The notes: generated by a model not told the origin, from the letters alone. DNA of 7,620 bases from Nitrospinaceae bacterium (GCA_029261435.1 JAJDBI010000173.1:1-7620); one strand, 5' to 3'. Shown: positions 1 to 5,286, counted from the stretch's first letter. Program-made: numbers and translations.

Positions 1-107
1 CGGGTTTGGTGGCATACATGTTCTCCCCGAACGTCCCGAACTCGCAAAGGTCGGGTACTCAAAGTTCTTCTGATAGCGGTTTTGCTAAAAATTTGACTAA
101 GAAGTAA
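1..107 (+). CDS. Possible 3' end of a truncated upstream gene
   Basis: Two + strand frames are open from the left edge. One ends at TAA 105-107 and would give a tail starting GLVAYMFSPNVP, followed by a polar Ser/Gln/Lys-rich stretch ending in Lys-Lys. That pattern is typical of the last hydrophobic segment plus cytoplasmic tail of a membrane protein. The other ends at TGA 71-73 and would give a tail containing IHVLPERPELAKVGYSKFF. With so few codons I cannot choose between them; the coordinates given are for the longer one. If that frame is right, its stop lies 19 nt before the first cNBD gene, which would allow co-transcription. The family cannot be identified. Confidence 0.3.
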   Translation, partial: GLVAYMFSPNVPNSQRSGTQSSSDSGFAKNLTKK

Positions 108-126
108 TGTCAGGTAATTAGAGAAC

Positions 127-534
127 ATGTCAAATCAGATCGAAATTTTGAAATATAAGAAAGGGCAGCCCATTATCTCTGAGGGTGAGAGGAGTGACTG
201 CGCCTATATCATAGAGTTTGGATCAGCCGAGGTTTACAAGTCGCTTCCAAATGGCGAACAGCAGTTTTTGGGTATTCTGGCTCAAGGTGATATTTTTGGT
301 GAGCTGGGCTTGATTGATGGGCTTCCACGTTCGGCTACTGTCAAGTCACTTGATGGTTGTCGAATCCGAAAACTGTCCCAGGAAACTTTTGTTTCGTTGG
401 CTAAACAGAACCCCAAGGCCTTGATGCCGATATTGAAGATTTTGACAAGTAGATTGAGACAAACCTTGAAACTGGTAGATAGGCTGGAAAATAAGCGGGC
501 AGTGTCCCAAGCCATTCCTGCGGGCCATTTGTAG
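127..534 (+). CDS. Stand-alone cyclic-nucleotide-binding domain protein (copy 1)
   Basis: A 135-aa protein that is essentially one cNBD (CRP/PKA-regulatory-subunit beta-roll). The N-terminal part (about 10-45) has the usual G-x-x-I-x-x-E-G-x-x-S-D-x-x-Y-x-I-x-x-G pattern. The phosphate-binding cassette is at about 57-71, with Gly58-Glu59 (ribose contact in CRP) and Arg68-Ser69 (cyclic phosphate contact in CRP) inside LPRSATV, so ligand binding looks intact. A C-terminal helix region (about 95-122) is followed by a short tail. There is no helix-turn-helix, kinase, cyclase or channel domain, so it probably acts as a cytoplasmic cNMP sensor or sink that must work through a partner; that role is inferred. 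It is the most divergent of the three tandem copies (127-1792). The ribosome binding site is weak (AGAG about 3 nt before ATG). The GC-rich hairpin at 605-631 probably ends its transcript. Confidence 0.9.
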   Translation: MSNQIEILKYKKGQPIISEGERSDCAYIIEFGSAEVYKSLPNGEQQFLGILAQGDIFGELGLIDGLPRSATVKSLDGCRIRKLSQETFVSLAKQNPKALMPILKILTSRLRQTLKLVDRLENKRAVSQAIPAGHL

Positions 535-581
535 CAAGCCACTTTTCATAAAAACTATTTTTGTTTTTGTTGTGATTTTAG

Positions 582-595
582 TCGGATTCATCCGA
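582..595. promoter_or_regulatory. Perfect dyad between cNBD copies 1 and 2
   Basis: TCGGAT-TC-ATCCGA is a perfect inverted repeat with a 2-bp centre. Its core GGATTCATCC nearly matches the 10-bp palindrome GGATTAATCC at 1258-1267, upstream of copy 3. The two sites lie at comparable distances from the downstream start codons (centres about 158 and 137 nt upstream). This could be a binding site for a dimeric regulator. The alternative is a hairpin in the copy 1 transcript, because it lies upstream of the terminator hairpin at 605-631. Function is inferred. Confidence 0.3.
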
Positions 596-604
596 TTTGA
601 TACC

Positions 605-640
605 AGGGGCCGGTAGTTCTTACCGGTCCTTAATCTTTTG
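605..640 (+). terminator. Probable intrinsic terminator after cNBD copy 1
   Basis: An 11-bp stem joins AGGGGCCGGTA (605-615) and TACCGGTCCTT (621-631) around a 5-nt loop, with two G-U pairs. It is followed by AATCTTTTG, a short and interrupted T-rich tract. The stem is stable but the U-tract is mediocre, so termination may be incomplete and some transcription could continue into copy 2. Confidence 0.55.
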
Positions 641-672
641 ATCTAATATTAATTTTCTCTCCGGAATTAATG

Positions 673-700
673 TTGGCTCGGCTAATCCAAAAGATATTAA
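673..700 (+). promoter_or_regulatory. Weak candidate promoter for cNBD copy 2
   Basis: TTGGCT (673-678) and TATTAA (695-700) are separated by 16 bp. Each hexamer matches 4 of 6 positions of the sigma70 consensus. This would start transcription roughly 40 nt before the ATG at 747 and downstream of the terminator hairpin at 605-631. An inverted repeat ATTAATT/AATTAAT (648-654 and 665-671) lies just upstream. AT-rich intergenic DNA yields such matches easily, so this is only a candidate. Confidence 0.25.
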
Positions 701-746
701 AAGCTCCCAGATTAAATTACCTCAAGCTAAGACGGATGGAATAAAA

Positions 747-1115
747 ATGAAAAAACAATATTATAAAAAGGGTGCGGAAATCATAAAAGAAGGTGCATTG
801 AGTGATTGTGCTTATATTATAGAATCGGGAAGTGTACAAGTTTCAAAAACATTAAAAACCGGTGAAGAACAGATTATAGGCATACTTCAGGAGAATGATA
901 TTTTTGGGGAGATGAGTCTGATCGATTGTCTTCCCAGGTCTGCGAACGTGGTGGCTTTGGAGGATTGCACTGTATCGGTAATGACGCAGGAGGTTTTTCA
1001 GTCTCTGTCGAGACATAATCCGACAGCTTTGATGCCAGTTCTTAAAGTACTTGCAAAACGATTGAGAAAAGCTCTGGGTATTTTAGAGGGTGTTGAAGGC
1101 TATAAAACTACATGA
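747..1115 (+). CDS. Stand-alone cyclic-nucleotide-binding domain protein (copy 2)
   Basis: A 122-aa single-domain cNBD protein. The beta-roll starts almost at residue 1. The SDCAYII motif is at 19-25, and the phosphate-binding cassette has Gly54-Glu55 and Arg64-Ser65 within CLPRSANV, so the residues that contact cAMP in CRP are present. The C-terminal helix ALMPVLKVLAKRLRKAL ends shortly before the stop, and no output domain follows. By hand alignment it shares 80 of the first 110 residues with copy 3 without gaps, and clearly fewer with copy 1, so copies 2 and 3 appear to be the most recent duplicates. The start is supported by the N-terminal match to copy 3 and a GGA about 6-7 nt upstream. 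Its reading frame looks more AT-rich than copy 1. Likely cytoplasmic; which second messenger (cAMP, cGMP or other) it binds cannot be told from sequence. Confidence 0.9.
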   Translation: MKKQYYKKGAEIIKEGALSDCAYIIESGSVQVSKTLKTGEEQIIGILQENDIFGEMSLIDCLPRSANVVALEDCTVSVMTQEVFQSLSRHNPTALMPVLKVLAKRLRKALGILEGVEGYKTT

Positions 1116-1136
1116 TCAGCCTCATTGGAAGGCTGA
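1116..1136 (+). other. Small hairpin directly after cNBD copy 2
   Basis: TCAGCC (1116-1121) and GGCTGA (1131-1136) form a 6-bp stem with a 9-nt loop immediately after the stop codon. No T-run follows directly, so it is not an intrinsic terminator on its own. It may protect the mRNA 3' end upstream of the real terminator at 1202-1235. Confidence 0.4.
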
Positions 1137-1201
1137 ATAATTGAAATCGAATTTTTGTATTATTGGTTAAATTTTTTTAAACAATCAAGAGATTAGGCCG
1201 G

Positions 1202-1235
1202 GGTCTGTATGCTCTATATATGCAGACCTTTTTTT
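1202..1235 (+). terminator. Intrinsic terminator after cNBD copy 2
   Basis: GGTCTGTAT (1202-1210) pairs with ATGCAGACC (1220-1228), with one G-U pair, and is followed at once by seven T (1229-1235). This is a textbook rho-independent terminator on the + strand, about 90 nt after the copy 2 stop codon. It separates copy 2 from copy 3, which therefore needs its own promoter within 1236-1399. Confidence 0.88.
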
Positions 1236-1257
1236 ATTCTAGCTTTGCAATCGAGGG

Positions 1258-1267
1258 GGATTAATCC
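1258..1267. promoter_or_regulatory. Palindrome upstream of cNBD copy 3
   Basis: GGATTAATCC is a perfect 10-bp palindrome placed just downstream of the copy 2 terminator and 137 nt (centre) upstream of the copy 3 start. It differs from the core of the dyad at 584-593 (GGATTCATCC) by one base, and both are followed by CG and a T-rich stretch. It is a candidate operator, untested. The rest of 1236-1399 is AT-rich; TATATT (1290-1295) and TATACT (1303-1308) resemble -10 elements, but neither has a convincing -35. Confidence 0.3.
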
Positions 1268-1399
1268 GTTTCAGGTTCTAGTAAAGGCTTATATTGCAAT
1301 TTTATACTTAAAGATTTACACTGACCTGAAGTTCATGTTTTTGGGTTTTTTCTTGAGTACCTTTGTCACTCTGCGGGGATTTTTAAAGATCGGTTTTAT

Positions 1400-1792
1400 A
1401 TGAAGACAAAATATTTTAAAAAAGGTGAAGAGATTATTAAAGAAGGCATGTTAAGCGACTGTGCCTATATTATTGACGCCGGGAAGGTAGAGGTCTCTAA
1501 ATTAAGGCCAAATGGCGAAAAGCAAATTATTGGCGTGCTCAATGAAAATGATATTTTTGGAGAAATGGGATTGATAGATGGGTTCCCTCGCTCGGCCACG
1601 GTTGTGGCTTTGGAAGATTGCACCATTTCGATCATGACTCAGGAGGCATTTAACTCACTGGCTCAGCATAACCCCCAGGCTCTTATGCCCATCCTTAAAG
1701 TTTTGGCAAAAAGGCTTCGGGCTACTTTGACCTTGGTAGAAGATTTGCAGGAAGGAAAGGCCCCTCCTCAGCATCTGAAGGATCGTATTTAA
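1400..1792 (+). CDS. Stand-alone cyclic-nucleotide-binding domain protein (copy 3)
   Basis: A 130-aa single cNBD, third in the tandem array. It has SDCAYII at 19-25, Gly54-Glu55 and Arg64-Ser65 within FPRSATV (phosphate-binding cassette), and the helix ALMPILKVLAKRLRATL at about 94-110. A polar Pro/Lys-containing tail (about 118-130) is unique to this copy. It is closest to copy 2 (80 of 110 aligned residues by hand count). Cys21 and Cys74 are its only cysteines; the equivalent pair occurs in both other copies. The start is chosen from N-terminal alignment with copy 2; the ribosome binding site is poor (AAAGATCGG before TTTTAT). No output domain is present, so it probably signals through a partner or competes for ligand (inference). 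No clear terminator is visible in the 118 nt before the next gene. Confidence 0.9.
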   Translation: MKTKYFKKGEEIIKEGMLSDCAYIIDAGKVEVSKLRPNGEKQIIGVLNENDIFGEMGLIDGFPRSATVVALEDCTISIMTQEAFNSLAQHNPQALMPILKVLAKRLRATLTLVEDLQEGKAPPQHLKDRI

Positions 1793-1910
1793 CCCTCCCC
1801 CTTTGCTTTTCGTTTAATACAAAAATATTCCTGATGGTTCGAGATGGTTGCGATTTTACTCTCCATTGGTGTAAGCTGAAAAACTCAATAACACAAAGTG
1901 GTAATGAATT

Positions 1911-3197
1911 ATGATCCCCGAACTATTGTCACCTGCTGGTAGTCCTGAAAAGTTAAAATACGCGTTGGCATATGGTGCGGATGCTGTGTATGCAGGCATT
2001 CCAAAATTTTCTCTTCGAGCCAGAGAAAATCCTTTCAAAAATGATTTGCTTGAAGACGCTATCGCCTATACCCACGATAAAGGTAAGAAGATTTATGTTA
2101 CGGCAAATATTCTTCCGCCCAATAGAAAAATAGCATCCTTTAAAAAATCATTGGCACAACACGCCGAACTGGGGCCTGATGCATTCATCATGGCTGATCC
2201 GGGAATGATTCAATATGCGCTCAAAGAGTTTCCCCAGATTCCGGTTCATCTCTCAGTGCAAACAAATACGATGAACTGGTCCTCGGTGGAATTTTGGTAC
2301 AACCTGGGAGTCAAGCGGGTCATTTTATCGAGAGAGCTTTCTCTGGAAGAGATTCAGGAAATTCATGAGCGAGTACCGGGTATGGAGCTCGAGGCTTTCG
2401 TACACGGATCGATTTGTATCGCATATTCGGGTCGGTGTCTGCTGTCTAATTATTTCAATCATCGTGATGCCAATCAGGGTACCTGCACCAATAGTTGCCG
2501 ATGGGAGTTTAATGTCAAAGAGGAAACCGGCAAGGAAACCGAGGAGTATAAGCCGCTTGAAGGGCAGTATGCCATTGAAGAAGCTCAGCGGGAAGGTGAA
2601 ATGATGCCTGTTGATGAAGATGAGCACGGTACTTATATCATGAACTCCAAAGACTTGAGAGCGGTGGAATATTTAAAACCACTTCATGATGCAGGTGTCA
2701 TGTCATTTAAAATAGAAGGCCGTTCCAAATCGATTTATTATTTGTCCATGGTTACACGGGCTTATCGCAAGGCCATAAAAGATTTGGCAGAGGGGCGTTC
2801 ATTCGATCCGGAATTACTCGGAGAAATTAATAAGACGGCCAATCGGGGTTTCACATCGGCATTTTTAATATCTGCTTCAAATCGGGAAACAGAACGGTTT
2901 GATTCGCCACAAGAGAAAGATCAGCCTCAGGTTTTTGGTGGCCAGATTGTGAATGAGCGACCGGGTTGGATGGAAGTAGAAGTTAAGAACCGAATTGAAT
3001 TGGGGGATGAGGTGGAATATATTTCTCCCAGCGGACAACACAAATTTTTCATCGATGCAATGGAAACAAATACCGGTGAAAAAGCAACGGTAGCGCATGG
3101 AGGAAATGGTACGATTTGGATCGCGATTGATAGACAGGCAGAACCATTCGCACTATTAAGTCTATTACAGAAAGCCGAAACGGCTGAAACTGTTTAG
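1911..3197 (+). CDS. trhP: U32-family tRNA hydroxylation protein, TrhP (YegQ) type
   Basis: A 428-aa protein closely resembling Escherichia coli TrhP/YegQ as I recall it (453 aa), along its whole length. Family-typical stretches are PELLSPAG (3-10), YGADAVYAG (21-29), HLSVQTN (113-119), VILSRELSLEEI (137-148), FVHGSICIAYSGRCLLS (163-179), NQGTCTNSCRWE (188-199) and EDEHGTYIMNSKDLRA (236-251), then KIEGRSKS (267-274). Although labelled peptidase U32, this group takes part in prephenate-dependent formation of 5-hydroxyuridine at tRNA wobble position 34. The whole protein has only four cysteines, Cys169, Cys176, Cys192 and Cys196, clustered as expected for Fe-S ligation as known for related U32 proteins. 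The C-terminal beta-rich part (about 335-420) matches the family's accessory domain. The start at ATG 1911 fits the family N-terminus; the upstream GTGG is a modest ribosome binding site. Its stop lies 19 nt from the end of the convergent small gene. Confidence 0.92.
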   Translation: MIPELLSPAGSPEKLKYALAYGADAVYAGIPKFSLRARENPFKNDLLEDAIAYTHDKGKKIYVTANILPPNRKIASFKKSLAQHAELGPDAFIMADPGMIQYALKEFPQIPVHLSVQTNTMNWSSVEFWYNLGVKRVILSRELSLEEIQEIHERVPGMELEAFVHGSICIAYSGRCLLSNYFNHRDANQGTCTNSCRWEFNVKEETGKETEEYKPLEGQYAIEEAQREGEMMPVDEDEHGTYIMNSKDLRAVEYLKPLHDAGVMSFKIEGRSKSIYYLSMVTRAYRKAIKDLAEGRSFDPELLGEINKTANRGFTSAFLISASNRETERFDSPQEKDQPQVFGGQIVNERPGWMEVEVKNRIELGDEVEYISPSGQHKFFIDAMETNTGEKATVAHGGNGTIWIAIDRQAEPFALLSLLQKAETAETV

Positions 3198-3216
3198 AAT
3201 CAGCTTGCAAGTATAT

Positions 3217-3414
3217 TCACTCGCGGTTGTTTTTGTCGTGGTGGGTTTTGGTGGTTTCTGCCCAGAAGAGAGTGAGAAAAACACCGATGATCAAAGCCAG
3301 CCCTAACCAGCCTGATGGAGTGCGAATTCCATAATCGAAAATATCTTTAGCCAGGGCACCATCAAAAGCTATGGCTGCTAAAACAAAGATGAGCAAAAAG
3401 AGAAATTTTTTCAT
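3217..3414 (-). CDS. Small membrane or exported peptide, 65 aa, unknown function
   Basis: A 65-aa reading frame that starts with MKK and a hydrophobic stretch (4-17) ending near ALA (20-22), which could be a signal peptide or a first membrane helix. A second hydrophobic segment (35-51, WLGLALIIGVFLTLFW) and a charged, His/Asp/Lys/Glu-rich tail (53-65) follow. I chose ATG 3414 over an in-frame TTG at 3465, because the extra 17 residues are polar and would precede the lysine-led hydrophobic start. CGGAAA lies about 8 nt upstream of the ATG. It is convergent with trhP, with 19 nt between the stops and no clear terminator. I do not recognise a family; the two-segment layout and clean N-terminus make it a credible small gene. 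Confidence 0.62.
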   Translation of the reverse strand: MKKFLFLLIFVLAAIAFDGALAKDIFDYGIRTPSGWLGLALIIGVFLTLFWAETTKTHHDKNNRE

Positions 3415-3483
3415 GATTGGTTTCCGGTTAATATTTCCTCTACCAATATGAATTGAATTTGGCAATTAATTTGATGAATGTCA

Positions 3484-3497
3484 CCTTTCCAGAAAGG
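3484..3497. promoter_or_regulatory. Perfect 14-bp dyad upstream of the hpnH promoter
   Basis: CCTTTC-CA-GAAAGG is a perfect inverted repeat ending 10 bp before the -35 hexamer of the hpnH promoter. Its size and position suit a regulator binding site. It also lies about 70 bp upstream of the divergent 65-aa gene, so it could serve both. The binding protein is unknown. Confidence 0.35.
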
Positions 3498-3507
3498 ATA
3501 ATGTTCG

Positions 3508-3536
3508 TTGCCCGCCAAACAAACAGGTTTTATAAT
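3508..3536 (+). promoter_or_regulatory. Promoter of hpnH
   Basis: TTGCCC (3508-3513) and a perfect TATAAT (3531-3536) are separated by exactly 17 bp, as expected for a housekeeping sigma70 promoter. Transcription would begin near 3543, leaving an untranslated leader of about 80 nt that ends in AAAGGGG (3604-3610), 11 nt before the ATG. This is the best-formed promoter in the window. Confidence 0.65.
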
Positions 3537-3621
3537 AAATTGCCTCGCTGAAATTTTAGCAAGAAATCCTGCTGGCGCAATTGATATTTTTTTTTAAACA
3601 CTTAAAGGGGTATTTAATTTC

Positions 3622-4629
3622 ATGTCTGTTCCGCTGATGCAAGCGATGAAAATAGGGTCATATGTATTTCGGCAAAAACTAAAGGGGAAGAAGCGTTATC
3701 CTCTGGTGATGATGTTGGAGCCTTTATTCCGTTGCAACTTAGAGTGTATTGGGTGTGGAAAAATTCAAAAGCCCAATGAAATATTGAAGCAGAATATGAC
3801 TCCGGAGCAGTGCTTCAAAGCGGCTAAAGAATGTGGGGCACCTGTTGTCTCGATAGCAGGTGGGGAGCCGTTGATGCACCCGCAAATTGTGGATATCGTT
3901 AAAGGCCTGGTTGCCATGAAACGTTTCATTTATTTATGCACCAACGCTATTTTACTTAAAGACTATCTGGATCAGCTGCCGGTATCCCCTTATTTGACTC
4001 TCTCTATTCATCTTGATGGAATGGAAGAGGAGCATGACCGTATTGTTGACCAAAAAGGAACTTTTAAGTTGGCCATTGAGGCAGTTAAAGAAGCGAAGAA
4101 GAGAGGATTTCGAGTTACCAGTGCCACCACCTTTTTCGAGGATACGACTGTAGAAATGGCAGAGGAGTTTCTTGATTATATAGCTCCTCTTGGGATAGAT
4201 GGGGTGACCATGGCTTCTGCATTTCGCTATCCGGATGCTCCTGATCAGGATCATTTTTTTGGACGGCGGCGCACATTTGAATTTTTCGATAAACTGCTGG
4301 CGAAAAATAAAAAGGGCCGTTGGGATTTAAACCACTCTCCGCTTTATTTACAGTTTTTGCGCGGGAAAAAAGATTATTCCTGCACCCCCTGGGGGAACCC
4401 AAATTATTCGGTGCTGGGTTGGCAGAAGCCCTGTTACCTTTTAGACGATGGGTACGCGGAAACATTTAAGGAGCTGATGGAAACAACAGAGTGGGAAAAC
4501 TATGGCCATCAAAATAACCGGAAATGCGCCGACTGTACTGCACATTGTGGTTATGAAGCGACAGCCGTTGAGGATGCAACATCCAGCTTAAAGGGCATGC
4601 TTGATTCCGCCAAAGTGGTTTTCCAATAA
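3622..4629 (+). CDS. hpnH: Adenosyl-hopane transferase HpnH (radical SAM)
   Basis: A 335-aa radical SAM protein matching HpnH, which joins the 5'-deoxyadenosyl group of SAM to diploptene to give adenosylhopane, the first step toward bacteriohopanepolyols with an extended side chain. The N-terminus (VPLMQAMKIGSYVFRQKLKG, 3-22) and YPLVMMLEPLFRCNL are characteristic. The radical SAM cluster motif is Cys38-x3-Cys42-x2-Cys45, followed by the GGEP motif at 80-83 and SIHLDG at 128-133. The C-terminal region (DUF3463 type) carries Cys254, Cys271 and Cys302-x2-Cys305-x3-Cys309, the last group typical of the family end. Length and start agree with known HpnH proteins. No other hopanoid gene (squalene-hopene cyclase, hpnG) is adjacent, and the gene has its own promoter, so it appears to be a single-gene unit. 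The product probably works at the cytoplasmic membrane, where its substrate is. Confidence 0.95.
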   Translation: MSVPLMQAMKIGSYVFRQKLKGKKRYPLVMMLEPLFRCNLECIGCGKIQKPNEILKQNMTPEQCFKAAKECGAPVVSIAGGEPLMHPQIVDIVKGLVAMKRFIYLCTNAILLKDYLDQLPVSPYLTLSIHLDGMEEEHDRIVDQKGTFKLAIEAVKEAKKRGFRVTSATTFFEDTTVEMAEEFLDYIAPLGIDGVTMASAFRYPDAPDQDHFFGRRRTFEFFDKLLAKNKKGRWDLNHSPLYLQFLRGKKDYSCTPWGNPNYSVLGWQKPCYLLDDGYAETFKELMETTEWENYGHQNNRKCADCTAHCGYEATAVEDATSSLKGMLDSAKVVFQ

Positions 4630-4664
4630 CTAGGGCCATTTACCAATAAATTTATATGACTGAC

Positions 4665-4838
4665 AAAGAGCTGACTCGGTAAAACATGCCTTTGCCCAGT
4701 CAACCCTCGGAGTATGAAGGCAAACTAAGAGACACTATAAGTAAGAAGGGAATAGCAAACGCTAATTAAGCCGAGCTAGCCTTCCATCCGGTAATAAAAG
4801 CTATTGCTCTTTGCCCCCTCGTTAGAGGGTGGTTTTTT
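4665..4838 (+). ncRNA. Candidate structured RNA or structured hpnH 3' UTR
   Basis: About 190 nt lie between hpnH and the oppositely oriented pentapeptide gene, with no convincing gene. They can fold: GCTGACTCGG (4670-4679) pairs with CCGAGCTAGC (4771-4780), nine of ten pairs including one G-U. Within it, TGCCTT (4687-4692) pairs with AAGGCA (4717-4722). AATAGC (4751-4756) can pair with GCTATT (4800-4805), which would cross the outer stem and make a pseudoknot. GCAAAC occurs twice (4720-4725, 4755-4760). The stretch ends in an intrinsic terminator at 4816-4838. It could be an independent small RNA, an RNA processed from the hpnH transcript, or just a long 3' UTR. I found no good promoter directly upstream and could not match it to tmRNA, 6S, SRP or RNase P RNA. 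Boundaries are approximate. Confidence 0.35.
4816..4838 (+). terminator. Intrinsic terminator of the hpnH-side transcript
   Basis: CCCTC (4816-4820) and GAGGG (4825-4829) form a GC-rich stem around a GTTA loop. It can be extended by flanking C-G pairs, and six T follow at 4833-4838. The T-run exists only on the + strand, so the terminator acts on + transcription from hpnH or the candidate RNA. It overlaps the stop codon and last codons of the convergent pentapeptide gene. Confidence 0.75.
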
Positions 4839-5286
4839 CATCAGTGTGAGCATCCGCCAGTTGTTCTGATGTGAGCCCTTCTGCCATTTTCAGGTTAGCC
4901 CCTTCGAGGTGGGAATTTTTAATTTCAGCCTGCATGAAATCGGCGCGGGCAAGATTAGCGTTTTTCAGATCGGCGTTTTTCAAGTTGGCCCAGCGTAGAT
5001 TGGCTCCCCGCAAATTGGCTCCCCGCAAATTACAGTTCTCAAGGTTGGCATTTTTTAAATAGGCCCCATACAAGTAGGCCCCTTCAAGGTCAGCATTGCT
5101 AAGATCAGCACCCAACAGAACGACCCCTTTTAAATAACAATCTTTCAGATTTGCGGATTTTCCATCGCGACCAGATGTTTCCAGCCAGGATTTGTGGTTG
5201 GAAAGGACCGTCTTCAATTCTGAAGCTGAGAGAGAATTTTCTTTTGAAGTTTTGGAATCAATATCATTCATCTTTGTATTGTACAT
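4822..5286 (-). CDS. Pentapeptide-repeat protein
   Basis: A 154-aa protein. A polar N-terminal region (1-43) includes a short helix-like stretch LKTVLSNHKSWLET (24-37). About 18 tandem pentapeptides of the A(D/N)Lxx type follow (about 45-134), for example GADLSNADLEGAYL and GANLRGANLRWANL, which should fold as a right-handed quadrilateral beta-helix. The C-terminal GLTSEQLADAHTDEKTTL is a common cap of such proteins, so the frame looks complete. There is no signal peptide, so it is likely cytoplasmic. The roles of pentapeptide proteins vary (some mimic DNA and bind gyrase), and nothing here points to one. It lies 77 nt downstream of the TPR lipoprotein gene on the same strand and may share its transcript. 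ATG 5286 is used; ATG 5271 is possible, and neither has a strong ribosome binding site. Confidence 0.88.
   Translation of the reverse strand: MYNTKMNDIDSKTSKENSLSASELKTVLSNHKSWLETSGRDGKSANLKDCYLKGVVLLGADLSNADLEGAYLYGAYLKNANLENCNLRGANLRGANLRWANLKNADLKNANLARADFMQAEIKNSHLEGANLKMAEGLTSEQLADAHTDEKTTL
5000..5029 (-). repeat. Perfect 15-bp tandem duplication within the pentapeptide gene
   Basis: The unit TTGGCTCCCCGCAAA (+ strand) occurs twice head to tail, 5000-5014 and 5015-5029. It equals exactly one pentapeptide, giving the consecutive NLRGA-NLRGA at about residues 86-95. Identical DNA over both units, unlike the other diverged repeats, suggests a recent in-frame one-repeat expansion. Confidence 0.85.

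Noticed and set aside
20..60. Resemblance of TCCCGAACTCG to a 5S rRNA loop
   Set aside because: The flanking 5S stems and conserved bases are missing, and two reading frames run through the stretch.
1209..1403. A 64-codon hydrophobic frame on + ending at the start of cNBD copy 3
   Set aside because: Its ATG lies inside the terminator hairpin at 1202-1235, it has no ribosome binding site, and it covers the AT-rich promoter region of copy 3. The Phe/Leu/Ile content follows from T-rich DNA.
3415..3465. TTG start extending the small membrane peptide to 82 aa
   Set aside because: It adds a polar 17-residue extension before a typical MKK-hydrophobic start; the ATG at 3414 is the better choice.
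3952..4465. Long - strand frames opposite hpnH
   Set aside because: They lie entirely within a well-supported HpnH gene, lack family resemblance and have no ribosome binding sites.
4656..4682. A tiny frame MTDKELTR on + after hpnH
   Set aside because: Eight codons with no ribosome binding site, overlapping the candidate RNA stem; it could be a leader peptide, but nothing supports that.
4665..4838. Identification of the structured region as tmRNA, 6S RNA, SRP RNA, RNase P RNA or a c-di-GMP riboswitch
   Set aside because: Short resemblances such as GCAAACGCTAATTAA and GGCAAAC exist, but the conserved cores of these families are absent, and no CCA end or tag frame is visible.
4871..5062. A + strand frame with repeated LAPRKLAPRKLQ-like residues
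   Set aside because: It is the antisense of the pentapeptide repeats; the periodicity comes from the real - strand gene.
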